A DNA stretch of 21,450 nt, taken from positions 1 to 21,450 of the forward strand of contig DATGEP010000145.1 in assembly GCA_035310125.1 (NCBI GenBank), given 5' to 3'. Below, in pieces: positions 14,388 through 21,450 of this stretch. The DNA comes from DATGEP01 sp035310125 (GTDB taxonomy: Bacteria; Chloroflexota; Ktedonobacteria; Ktedonobacterales; JADMIN01). The position numbers and the translations under genes are program-made. Below the pieces are notes generated by a model. The model was not told where the DNA came from and made no database searches. It saw only the letters and a program-made list of their open reading frames with translations. Numbering within the stretch: the first letter of the stretch is position 1; every line of letters begins with the position of its first letter.

Positions 14388-14927
14388 ATGCCAGGTGGAA
14401 TCGCTACCGTGGCGTTCTATGTGCTTGCCGTGGTGCTTGTCGGATCAGCGCTGGCAGTCGTGATGCTGCGGAGAATTGTGCATGCCGCGCTGTTTCTGGT
14501 GCTCGTCTTTGGCGCTACCGCTGGCGTATATGTCTTGCTGAACGCCGAATTCATCGCAATCGTCCAGGTGCTCATCTACGCGGGCGCCATCACTGTGCTC
14601 GTCCTGTTCGCCATCATGCTCACCCAACACAGCATGGGGCGCAATAGCAATCCATTCAGTAAGCAATGGTGGCTGGCGGGGTTTATTTGCGTCATTCTGG
14701 CTGGCGGGCTGATTTATGCCGTCACCAATAGTACGATGGCCATTGGCGCTCCGGGCTCATCAGTCAACCTTGCCAGCGCTGGAGCGGCGGGCGGCTCGGT
14801 CGTCCGTATCGGGCAGCTGCTCTATAGCCCGTTCACATACAGCTACGTGCTGCCGTTTGAAATCGCTTCGGTGGTCCTGCTCGTTGCGATTGTCGGCGCC
14901 ATCATGATTGGTCGCGAAGAGGAGTAG
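14388..14927 (+). CDS. nuoJ: NADH-quinone oxidoreductase subunit J
   Basis: A 179-aa inner-membrane subunit of complex I with five predicted membrane helices. The family signature is YVLLNAEFIAIVQVLIYAGA (residues 48-67) followed by ITVLVLFAIMLT. Glu54 and Tyr64 lie in the third helix, where the family has a pi-bulge that takes part in coupling quinone reduction to proton movement. I chose the ATG at 14388 because GGTGGAGG lies 9 bp upstream. The frame is open back to an ATG at 14292, but those 32 residues are Arg/Pro-rich and unlike NuoJ N-termini. It is first in a tight nuoJKLMN operon; nuoK starts 4 bp after its stop. The length is normal for the family (about 170-200 aa). No nuoI or nuoH precedes it. 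Confidence 0.93.
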   Translation: MPGGIATVAFYVLAVVLVGSALAVVMLRRIVHAALFLVLVFGATAGVYVLLNAEFIAIVQVLIYAGAITVLVLFAIMLTQHSMGRNSNPFSKQWWLAGFICVILAGGLIYAVTNSTMAIGAPGSSVNLASAGAAGGSVVRIGQLLYSPFTYSYVLPFEIASVVLLVAIVGAIMIGREEE

Positions 14928-14931
14928 CCGG

Positions 14932-15255
14932 ATGGTTACGCTGGACAGCTTTCTGGTGCTTGGTGCCGTGGTCTTTTGCATCGGCCTCTTCGGCGCGCTG
15001 AGCAAGCGCAATGCCGTCTCAATTCTGATGAGCATCGAGATCATGCTCAATGCCGTCAACATTACGCTGATCGCGTACGCCTCGTCCTTTCTGCACCAGG
15101 CGAGCACGGGCGCACGACTGACGGGTCAGATTTTCGCCATCTTTATCATCACCGTTGCCGCTGCCGAGGCCGCTGTGGCGCTGGCTATGATTATCGCCAT
15201 CTACCGGCGGCGCAATACCATTGACGTCGGTGAAATCAATCTGATGCGCTGGTAG
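14932..15255 (+). CDS. nuoK: NADH-quinone oxidoreductase subunit K
   Basis: A 107-aa inner-membrane subunit of complex I with three helices. The protein begins MVTLDSFLVLGAVVFCIGLF. Helix 2 carries the conserved Glu36 in LMSIEIMLNAVN, and helix 3 carries Glu79 in FIITVAAAEAAVALA. These buried acids belong to the proton path (E36 and E72 in E. coli numbering). I chose the ATG at 14932 because GAGGAG overlaps the nuoJ end at 7 bp spacing. Upstream in-frame codons belong to the nuoJ overlap. The gene is 4 bp behind nuoJ, hence coupled. Its stop lies at the base of a 9-bp hairpin. The length is typical. Confidence 0.95.
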   Translation: MVTLDSFLVLGAVVFCIGLFGALSKRNAVSILMSIEIMLNAVNITLIAYASSFLHQASTGARLTGQIFAIFIITVAAAEAAVALAMIIAIYRRRNTIDVGEINLMRW

Positions 15256-15365
15256 TCCCGCCGGACGTGGCGGGACTCGCTCGCCGCACATGTCCAGGCG
15301 TTTTCGCTTCCGCCGTTCGCTTGAGAGCAAGCCGCGCTACGGGCGGAGCCTAACGGAGCCGATAC
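15254..15365 (+). promoter_or_regulatory. Structured nuoK-nuoL spacer
   Basis: This 112-nt stretch has two folds. AGTCCCGCC (15254-15262) pairs perfectly with GGCGGGACT (15269-15277) over the nuoK stop. A second stem, GCTTCCGCC (15306-15314) with 15342-15349 and a bulged T, encloses GCTTG-AGAG-CAAGC (15319-15332). The second ends just before the nuoL ribosome site CGGAG. Other nuo junctions here are 4-24 bp, so this spacer is unusual. It could be a partial terminator, a processing site or a translation control. Confidence 0.5.
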
Positions 15366-17609
15366 ATGTCCCCAGTTGATTACGTCTGGCTTGTCCCAGC
15401 ATTCCCGCTGGCGGCTGTGGTGATCATTCTGTTCATCACGCGCCCGCTGGACCTGCTCAGTAAGCGCGAGCCACATCCCGTCGCCGAAGCAGCGCATCCA
15501 GGACTGGAGCATCAGGCCAGCGAGGCGCAAAGCTCCGCGACCGGGCACGCCTTTGGTCAGCCGGAAGGCCCCGCCAGCGCTCGCGACATTGACACGACGA
15601 TGGGTGCTCATGGCACCGGCGGCGCGCTCGCGCACGACGCAGCGAACGGCACACTTGGCGCCGAGGCTCACGACGACCACGCGGGCGGGCACGGAGAGCA
15701 CGGCGGCAAAACCACCTTCTGGGCGGCGATTAGCGGCGTCGTTGGCATCGTTGCATTGGGGGCCTCGCTCGCTCTCTCGCTAGCCATCCTCATCCAGTAC
15801 ATCCAGACCCCAAAACTTCAGAACCCAGCCAACGATCCGATCATCCACATCTACACATGGTTCAAGCTCAGTGGCCTGAATTACACGATAGACTTTCGCG
15901 TGGATACGCTGACGGTCGTCATGCTGATCGTCGTCACCGGCGTCTCCTTCCTCGTCCACCTCTACTCCGTCGGCTACATGGCCGGCGACCCAGGCTACGC
16001 CCGGTTCTACATCGAGCTGGCGCTCTTCACGTTCTCGATGCTGATTCTGGTGCTCGCCGCCAACTTCCTGGTGCTCTTCATCGGCTGGGAGCTGGTGGGG
16101 CTTTCGTCCTATCTGCTCATCGGCTTCTGGTTCTACCATGCGCCGCCTGAACCAGGCTCCGAGGTGCCGTATCCGCCGCCGGCCGCGCTCAAGGCTTTCG
16201 TCACGACACGCCTGGGCGATTTTGGCTTCCTCATCGGCATTCTGATCCTTTTTACCACGACGGGCACATTCCAGTTCACGACACTGAATACGGCCACAGC
16301 GCATGTCAATCAGGCTACTATCACGCTGGCGATGATCCTGGTCTTCTGTGGCGCCGTCGGCAAGTCCGCACAGTTCCCGCTGCATGTCTGGCTGCCGGAC
16401 GCGATGGCCGGCCCGACACCGGTGAGCGCCCTCATCCATGCCGCCACGATGGTGGCCGCGGGCGTCTACCTCGTGGCTCGCCTCTTCCCGATTTACTCCG
16501 CCGTCGCTGGTCCGCAGGCGTTGCAAGTCGTGGGCTACGTCGGCGCTTTCACCGCGCTCTTCGCGGCGACCATCGCGTTGACGCAGAACGACATCAAAGG
16601 GGTGCTGGCCTATTCGACCATCAGCCAGCTTGGCTACATGTTCACCGGCCTCGCGATGGCTGATACGAACGCGGTCGGTATCTTCCACCTCTTCACGCAC
16701 GCCTTCTTCAAGGCGCTGCTCTTCCTTGGCTCCGGCAGCGTCATCCACGCCATCGCGAATCAGGATATGCGCAAGATGGGCGGTCTCGCCAAGGCGATGC
16801 CTGTCACGGCGCTGACCTTTCTGATCGCGACGCTGGCCATCTCCGGCGTTCCGCCGTTCTCTGGCTTCTGGAGCAAGGATCCCATCATCGGCGCCGCGTT
16901 CGACCGGCAAAACTACATCATCTATGGCATGACGCTCTTCACGGGCTTCCTCACCGCCTTCTATATGTTCCGCCTGTTCTTCATGACCTTTGGCGGTAAG
17001 GGCGGCGCATTCGCAGGACTATGGGGCGGACGCGAGCAGTATCGCGGCGAGACTCGCGCCCACGAGTCGCCCTGGGTGATGTGGCTGCCGCTGACAATTC
17101 TCGCGACCGTGACGGTGGTGGTTGGCCTTGCGGGTTTCGCGAACTTCGCCAATACCTTCGCGATCTTCCTGCACGGCGGCGCGCCCATAAGCTACAATGC
17201 GTCGCCTACGCTGGATGGGCTGACCGTCGCCAGCGTGGGCGTGGGCGTAGTCGGCATCCTGCTGGCCTGGTCGGCATACGGCCTCGGTTGGGGGTGGGTG
17301 AATGCCCTCGTGAGCAACCCCGTCGGCGGTTTTGTCTACCGTATCCTCAAGAACCGCTACTACCTCGATGAGCTGTACATGTTCATCATCAAGTATGGTG
17401 TCCTCGGTCTATCGAACGCCGCCGCTGGCTTCGACAAGTACGTGATTGATGGCATCGTCAATGGCTCAGCGTCGTTCGTGCGCGGCCTGGGCAGCATTAC
17501 GCGTAAGTCCGAGACGGGCGCCCTGCAAAACTACGGCGCGGCGATCTTCGGCGGCGCCATGATCATTCTCATCGTGTTCTTCATCGCGGTCGGCGTCATC
17601 GGCCACTAA
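15366..17609 (+). CDS. nuoL: NADH-quinone oxidoreductase subunit L, with a His/acid-rich insert
   Basis: A 747-aa antiporter-like subunit at the far end of the complex I membrane arm, pumping protons and carrying the long lateral helix. Helix 5 has Glu242 (FIGWELVGLSSYLLIGFW). Helix 7 has Lys333 (GKSAQFPLHVWLPDAMAGPT), followed by PVSALIHAATMVAAGVYL. KGVLAYSTISQLGYMFTGLA, GIFHLFTHAFFKALLFL and ISGVPPFSGFWSKD are also typical. The C-terminal stretch NRYYLDELYMFIIKYG fits the lateral-helix end. The start follows CGGAG at 7 bp. Relatives are usually about 600-670 aa. The excess is largely residues 33-116, a low-complexity segment with ten His and about a dozen Asp/Glu between helices 1 and 2 (EAHDDHAGGHGEHGG at its end). 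nuoM follows after 24 bp. Confidence 0.95.
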   Translation: MSPVDYVWLVPAFPLAAVVIILFITRPLDLLSKREPHPVAEAAHPGLEHQASEAQSSATGHAFGQPEGPASARDIDTTMGAHGTGGALAHDAANGTLGAEAHDDHAGGHGEHGGKTTFWAAISGVVGIVALGASLALSLAILIQYIQTPKLQNPANDPIIHIYTWFKLSGLNYTIDFRVDTLTVVMLIVVTGVSFLVHLYSVGYMAGDPGYARFYIELALFTFSMLILVLAANFLVLFIGWELVGLSSYLLIGFWFYHAPPEPGSEVPYPPPAALKAFVTTRLGDFGFLIGILILFTTTGTFQFTTLNTATAHVNQATITLAMILVFCGAVGKSAQFPLHVWLPDAMAGPTPVSALIHAATMVAAGVYLVARLFPIYSAVAGPQALQVVGYVGAFTALFAATIALTQNDIKGVLAYSTISQLGYMFTGLAMADTNAVGIFHLFTHAFFKALLFLGSGSVIHAIANQDMRKMGGLAKAMPVTALTFLIATLAISGVPPFSGFWSKDPIIGAAFDRQNYIIYGMTLFTGFLTAFYMFRLFFMTFGGKGGAFAGLWGGREQYRGETRAHESPWVMWLPLTILATVTVVVGLAGFANFANTFAIFLHGGAPISYNASPTLDGLTVASVGVGVVGILLAWSAYGLGWGWVNALVSNPVGGFVYRILKNRYYLDELYMFIIKYGVLGLSNAAAGFDKYVIDGIVNGSASFVRGLGSITRKSETGALQNYGAAIFGGAMIILIVFFIAVGVIGH

Positions 17610-17633
17610 GCGGGAGAGGGAAAGGGACTCGCA

Positions 17634-19196
17634 ATGCTGACGTTTATCGTCTTCCTGCCCGCGCTCGCTGGGCTGCTGGTCATGCTATTTCCAGAGCGGC
17701 TCGCGCGCTGGATCGCGGGCGCGTTCACGCTCGCCGTGTTTCTGCTCGGCATGTATCTCTATTTCGGCCTGCTGAAGGGGAGCGCGACGAACTTCGGTGA
17801 TGTAGCGAATCCGGCCTGGGCCATCAATGTGCCGTGGATCAACATCACTTCGGGCGGCTTCCACTTCCAGGTCAACTATGCGCTCGGGGCCGACGGCCTG
17901 AGCATACCGCTGATTATCCTCAATGGCCTGCTCTCATTCCTGGCCGTTGTTGGCTCGTGGAACACGGAGAAGCGCCCCAAGTTCTTCTTCATGCTGTTGC
18001 TTATCCTGGAATCCGGCGTGATGGGCGTGTTCGCCGCGTCCGATCTGTTCCTCTTCTTCCTCTTCTGGGAAGTGGAGCTGATTCCGATGTTCTTGCTCAT
18101 CGGCATCTGGGGCGGCCCACGGCGCGAATACGCCGCCTGGAAGTTTTTGCTCTACACACTGGTTGGCTCGTCGTTCACGCTCGCGGGCATATTCCTGCTC
18201 TACGTCCGTACCGGCGCGGTCAGTGCGAGTTTCCAGTACTTCGCCGCGCAGGCGGCTTCAGTCGGCGGTAACATTCCACTCTTCGGCCTGACCCTTCCGA
18301 TGTCGCTGGTTATTTTTTTGCTGATCTTCGCCGGCTTCGCGGTAAAGATCCCTATGTGGCCGGTACACACATGGCTGCCGGATGCGCATACCGAAGCACC
18401 CACCGCCGTAAGTGTGCTGCTCGCGGGTGTGCTCCTCAAGATGGGCGCCTACGGTCTGATTCGTATATGCCTGGGGTTTGTGCCGCACGGCGCTATGATC
18501 TTCGCGCCGGTGCTGGGAGTCATCGCGGCAATCAACGTCCTCTGGGGCGCGGGAGCCTCGATGGTCCAGGGCGATATGAAGAAGATGATCGCTTATGCCA
18601 GCGTCAGCCATATGGGATATGTGCTGTTGGGTGTGGCAGGCGCGGCTGTCGCCGGTTCCTCGGCGGTTGGCTTTCGCCAGGCGGCGTTGACGGGCGCGAC
18701 GCTCCAGATGTTCACGCACGGCGCCATCACGGGCATGCTCTTCTTCGCGGTTGGTGTCGTCTATGAGAAGGCGCACACTCGCGAGATAGATATCTTCGGT
18801 GGCATTGCGGTGAAGATGCCCAATGAGACGTTCCTCTACTCTATCGCGTGCTTCGCGTCGCTTGGCTTGCCGGCACTGGCGGGCTTCGTGGCGGAGTATC
18901 TCGTCTTCACCGGCGCGTTTGCCTTGCTTCCCGTCGCGACTGTCTTTGCGGCATTCGGAGTCGTGCTGACGGCTGGCTACCTCCTCTGGATGTTGCGCCG
19001 CGCGTTCTATGGTCCGCTGAATCTGAAATGGAGCTGGTTGACCGACGCTCGGACCGTGCCAGAATTGTTACCGCTCGTCGCGCTGACAGCGGTCATCCTG
19101 TTCGTCGGTATCTACCCGCAGCCAATCGTGGACTTTATCTCGCCAGCCCTGCAATCCATCCTTCACACGGTGCAGGGCGTCGCGGTGGTGCATTGA
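17634..19196 (+). CDS. nuoM: NADH-quinone oxidoreductase subunit M
   Basis: A 520-aa antiporter-like complex I subunit with about 14 membrane helices. The proton-channel residues are Glu146 in FFLFWEVELIPMFLLIGIWG (helix 5) and Lys238 in GFAVKIPMWPVHTWLPDAHT (helix 7). EAPTAVSVLLAGVLLKMGAY, KKMIAYASVSHMGYVLLG and GLPALAGFVAEYLVF are further hallmarks. The DAHTEAPTAVSVLLAG form marks it as NuoM and not NuoL or NuoN. The purine-rich GAGAGGGAAAGGG lies before the ATG. The length and order are normal for the family. It is cotranscribed with nuoL (24 bp gap) and nuoN (23 bp gap). In the complex it sits between NuoL and NuoN. Confidence 0.96.
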   Translation: MLTFIVFLPALAGLLVMLFPERLARWIAGAFTLAVFLLGMYLYFGLLKGSATNFGDVANPAWAINVPWINITSGGFHFQVNYALGADGLSIPLIILNGLLSFLAVVGSWNTEKRPKFFFMLLLILESGVMGVFAASDLFLFFLFWEVELIPMFLLIGIWGGPRREYAAWKFLLYTLVGSSFTLAGIFLLYVRTGAVSASFQYFAAQAASVGGNIPLFGLTLPMSLVIFLLIFAGFAVKIPMWPVHTWLPDAHTEAPTAVSVLLAGVLLKMGAYGLIRICLGFVPHGAMIFAPVLGVIAAINVLWGAGASMVQGDMKKMIAYASVSHMGYVLLGVAGAAVAGSSAVGFRQAALTGATLQMFTHGAITGMLFFAVGVVYEKAHTREIDIFGGIAVKMPNETFLYSIACFASLGLPALAGFVAEYLVFTGAFALLPVATVFAAFGVVLTAGYLLWMLRRAFYGPLNLKWSWLTDARTVPELLPLVALTAVILFVGIYPQPIVDFISPALQSILHTVQGVAVVH

Positions 19197-19219
19197 AACG
19201 CGATTAGGCAGGAGCACTT

Positions 19220-20719
19220 ATGATCACCAATCAGATTACCGGCACCCAGATTTGGATGCTCTCCCCCGAGCTGAGCGTCGTCATCCTGGCCTTCGTGGTG
19301 CTGGGGCTGGACCTGCTGACCAAGCGGCGCACACTCACTGCGGCGGTCGCTATCGGCGGCCTCGTAGTACCAACCGTCCTGACGCTCTCACTGGCGTTTC
19401 ATTGGTTCGGCAGCTATCCCGCCACGGCCTTTTTCGGCATGCTGGTGGTAGACCCATTCGCCATCTTCTTCAAGTTCCTCTTCCTCCTGATCGGCTTCGG
19501 CGTGATGCTGGTTTCCGTCGGGTATGTGGAGAAATACTTGCGCGTCACCATCGGCGAGTATTTCGTCATCATGCTCTTCTCGGTGGCTGGCATGATGCTC
19601 ATGGGTAGCACTCGCGAGCTCATCTCCATCTACATCTCCTTCGAGCTGACTAGCATACCGCTCTACATCCTGGCCGGCCTCTCGCGGTCGGATACGCGCT
19701 CGGCGGAAGCAGCGATCAAGTATGTGCTGCTGGGCGCGATGTCCTCGGCAATTCTGCTCTACGGCATGGCGCTACTCTATGGCGCAACCGGCAGCACTGA
19801 CCTCGGTGAGGTCTTCACCGCCGCCACTAAGGGCGTCGCCAGCGGCAACCTGCTGCTGCTCGCCGCGGACGTCTTTATCTTCACCGGATTCGGCTTCAAA
19901 GTGTCAGCGGTGCCGTTCCATATGTGGGCGCCGGACATCTACGAAGGCGCTCCGACGCCTTCTACACTCTTTTTCTCCGTCGGCTCGAAGGCTGCCGGCT
20001 TCGCGGCCCTGCTGCGGGTCTTCGTCGTCGGCGGCCTCATCGCCTCCACCAGCAACTACGTGTGGATCATGGTGGCGATTGTCGCCGCGCTGACGATGAC
20101 CATCGGCAACGTCGTCGCGTTGCTCCAGACCAACATCAAGCGCATGATGGCCTACAGCAGTATCGGTCAGGCGGGCTACCTGCTCGTCGGCTTCGCCGCG
20201 GTAATGATCCACAACACGTCCGTCGGCGATCTGGGTATGCTGGCGTTCCTGGCGGTGTTTGTCGTCACCAACATCGGCGTGTTCACCGGCATCATCGCCC
20301 TGGCGAATGCCACCGGCAAAGAGAATATCCGCGACTTCGACGGTTTTGGCCGCCGCAGCCCGTTCATCGCCTTCGGCATGGCGCTGTGCCTGCTCTCACT
20401 AGCCGGCGTGCCCCCGATGGCGGGCTTCTGGAGCAAGCTCCTGATCCTGCTCAGCGCGTGGCAGGAAGGGTCCGCGCTCACATGGCTCGTGGTGCTTGGC
20501 CTCATCAACAGCGCCATCTCGATTGTCTATTACGCCAATGTCATCTGGCGCATGTACGCCATCGAACCGGTCAAACGCGACCGCCTCAGCACCGCTTCCG
20601 CCGTGTCTTTCACGATGGCGGTCGCTGTCGTCGGGATCTTCGCGTTGACGGTAGCGTTCGGTGTGCTGCTGACTCAGCTCAATCTGAGCGCGGCCAGCAT
20701 CTTCACCTTCGTGCGGTAA
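19220..20719 (+). CDS. nuoN: NADH-quinone oxidoreductase subunit N
   Basis: A 499-aa antiporter-like complex I subunit with about 14 membrane helices, nearest to NuoK/J in the membrane arm. Visible signatures are ELISIYISFELTSIPLYILA with Glu142 in helix 5, and GFGFKVSAVPFHMWAPDIYE with Lys227 in helix 7, followed by GAPTPSTLFFSVGSKAAGFA. IKRMMAYSSIGQAGYLLVGF and AGVPPMAGFWSKLLIL also fit. The DIYEGAPTP form separates it from NuoL and NuoM. AGGAG stands 8 bp before the ATG. It is the last nuo gene; the next gene starts 68 bp later and is a methyltransferase. The length is normal. No clear terminator follows, so the methyltransferase may be read from the same transcript. Confidence 0.96.
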   Translation: MITNQITGTQIWMLSPELSVVILAFVVLGLDLLTKRRTLTAAVAIGGLVVPTVLTLSLAFHWFGSYPATAFFGMLVVDPFAIFFKFLFLLIGFGVMLVSVGYVEKYLRVTIGEYFVIMLFSVAGMMLMGSTRELISIYISFELTSIPLYILAGLSRSDTRSAEAAIKYVLLGAMSSAILLYGMALLYGATGSTDLGEVFTAATKGVASGNLLLLAADVFIFTGFGFKVSAVPFHMWAPDIYEGAPTPSTLFFSVGSKAAGFAALLRVFVVGGLIASTSNYVWIMVAIVAALTMTIGNVVALLQTNIKRMMAYSSIGQAGYLLVGFAAVMIHNTSVGDLGMLAFLAVFVVTNIGVFTGIIALANATGKENIRDFDGFGRRSPFIAFGMALCLLSLAGVPPMAGFWSKLLILLSAWQEGSALTWLVVLGLINSAISIVYYANVIWRMYAIEPVKRDRLSTASAVSFTMAVAVVGIFALTVAFGVLLTQLNLSAASIFTFVR

Positions 20720-20787
20720 GCTCCGCTCGTAGCCGGCGTTCGGGGGATGCTCGCCAAAGGCGACGGGCAAAAAAGGGATGGGAAACG

Positions 20788-21450
20788 ATGCCAGCCAACA
20801 TCTATTCCCCACGCTGGTTCCAGCTCTTCATGCCCATGCAGACCGAGGAGTGGACAGAGAAGGATGTTGCCTTCCTTGCCCGCCAGCTCCCACTGCCGAG
20901 CTACCGGCGTGTGCTGGACCTGTGTTGCGGCTACGGACGCCATGCCGCGCGGCTGGCCGCGCGTGGGTACGCCGTAACGGGACTCGATCGCGACGCGGCG
21001 GCGCTTGCGGAAGCCAGGCGCCGCACCACGGAGGCGCATCAGGAGGTGGCATTCGTGCTTGGCGACATGCGCGACCTCGCCGCGCTCCCCGGCGCCTTCG
21101 ATGCCGTCATCAACATGTGGCAGAGCCTGAGCTACTTCGATGAGGCGACGAACACCGCGCTGCTGCGCCAGATTGCCACGAAGCTCACGCCTTCCGGGCG
21201 GTTCATCGTAGACATGTACAACCGCGACTTCTTTGAGCGCAACCAGGGCCGCAAGTCCCAACAGATCAACGGCGTGACGGTCGAGTCGCATGGATACATG
21301 GAGGGCACCCGCTGGCACTCAGTGCTGACCTACCGCGATGCGACCGGCGCGCCATGCGGCGAAGACCACATGGACTGGCAACTGTTCACGCCAGAGGAAT
21401 TCATTACCTTAGCTGCTGCGTGTGGCTTTACATCGCGGCTCGCCTGCGCC
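20788..21450 (+). CDS. Class I SAM-dependent methyltransferase, C-terminus cut by window edge
   Basis: The frame is open for 221 codons from ATG 20788 to the last base without a stop. Motif I is RVLDLCCGYGRHAARLAARG (41-60), the SAM-binding glycine loop. GLDRD (65-69) places the acidic residue that holds the ribose. LGDMRDLAALPGAFDAVINM (91-110) is the motif for the adenine and the fourth strand, and LTPSGRFIVDMYN is the later strand. This is the Methyltransf_25/11 type of Rossmann methyltransferase. The substrate cannot be told. The region WQLFTPEEFITLAAACGF near the edge is typical of the last part of small-molecule methyltransferases, so little is missing. GGGATGGG before the ATG is a plausible ribosome site. 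It follows nuoN by 68 bp on the same strand, so it may share the operon, but a link to respiration is not shown. Confidence 0.9.
   Translation, partial: MPANIYSPRWFQLFMPMQTEEWTEKDVAFLARQLPLPSYRRVLDLCCGYGRHAARLAARGYAVTGLDRDAAALAEARRRTTEAHQEVAFVLGDMRDLAALPGAFDAVINMWQSLSYFDEATNTALLRQIATKLTPSGRFIVDMYNRDFFERNQGRKSQQINGVTVESHGYMEGTRWHSVLTYRDATGAPCGEDHMDWQLFTPEEFITLAAACGFTSRLACA

Noticed and set aside
15780..16910. A 376-codon open frame on the strand opposite nuoL
   Set aside because: It is an antisense shadow of a GC-rich, well-conserved gene. Its product is a monotone Arg/Asp/Glu/His mix with no fold-like pattern and no ribosome site.
1..21450. tRNA or rRNA genes, CRISPR arrays, and toxin-antitoxin or defence systems
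   Set aside because: Looked for on both strands. No clover-leaf-like segment, regularly spaced repeats or recognised defence protein was seen.

Overview
The window reads as a bacterial chromosome segment, GC-rich by eye, most likely from Chloroflexota and perhaps a Ktedonobacteria-like lineage. This placement is inferred from gene content: a large XRE-ATPase-TPR regulator, a sigma factor with a DUF5667-type partner, a DUF5666-type protein and a 14-subunit-type complex I block. There is no rRNA or other marker to confirm it. No tRNA, rRNA or CRISPR array was seen.

Region 1 (1-6950) is accessory. It holds an IS256-family transposase running off the left edge, and a 994-aa XRE/STAND/TPR regulator on the minus strand. 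Divergent from the regulator, across an AT-richer gap with a near-perfect 21-bp palindrome, is a secreted cysteine amidase (Amidase_6/NlpC-P60-like). Next come strong hairpins, a decayed epoxide-hydrolase gene interrupted by an in-frame TAG, and a short remnant that looks like an IS630-type transposase N-terminus.

Region 2 (6952-14007) carries a nucleotide-sugar epimerase/dehydratase of the extended SDR family and a textbook sigma-70 promoter. That promoter drives an MFS-like membrane protein with long disordered tails. Two small proteins follow (one soluble, one with two membrane spans), then a secreted or membrane-anchored DUF5666-type protein. An ECF sigma factor is translationally coupled to a single-span DUF5667-type membrane protein, which probably acts as its regulator. 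A convergent hypothetical protein of 127 aa closes the region.

Region 3 (14008-20719) is a compact nuoJ-K-L-M-N block: the membrane-arm, proton-pumping half of NADH:quinone oxidoreductase without nuoA-I next to it. The leader carries paired GTTAAC boxes, an extended -10 and a strong hairpin near the predicted mRNA 5' end. NuoL carries an unusual His- and acid-rich insert of about 84 residues between its first two membrane helices.

Region 4 (20788-end) is the start of a class I SAM methyltransferase that runs off the right edge. I do not see a clear new defence or mobile system. The least ordinary items are the NuoL insert, the regulator/amidase pair with its palindrome, and the structured leaders of the sigma-factor and nuo operons.
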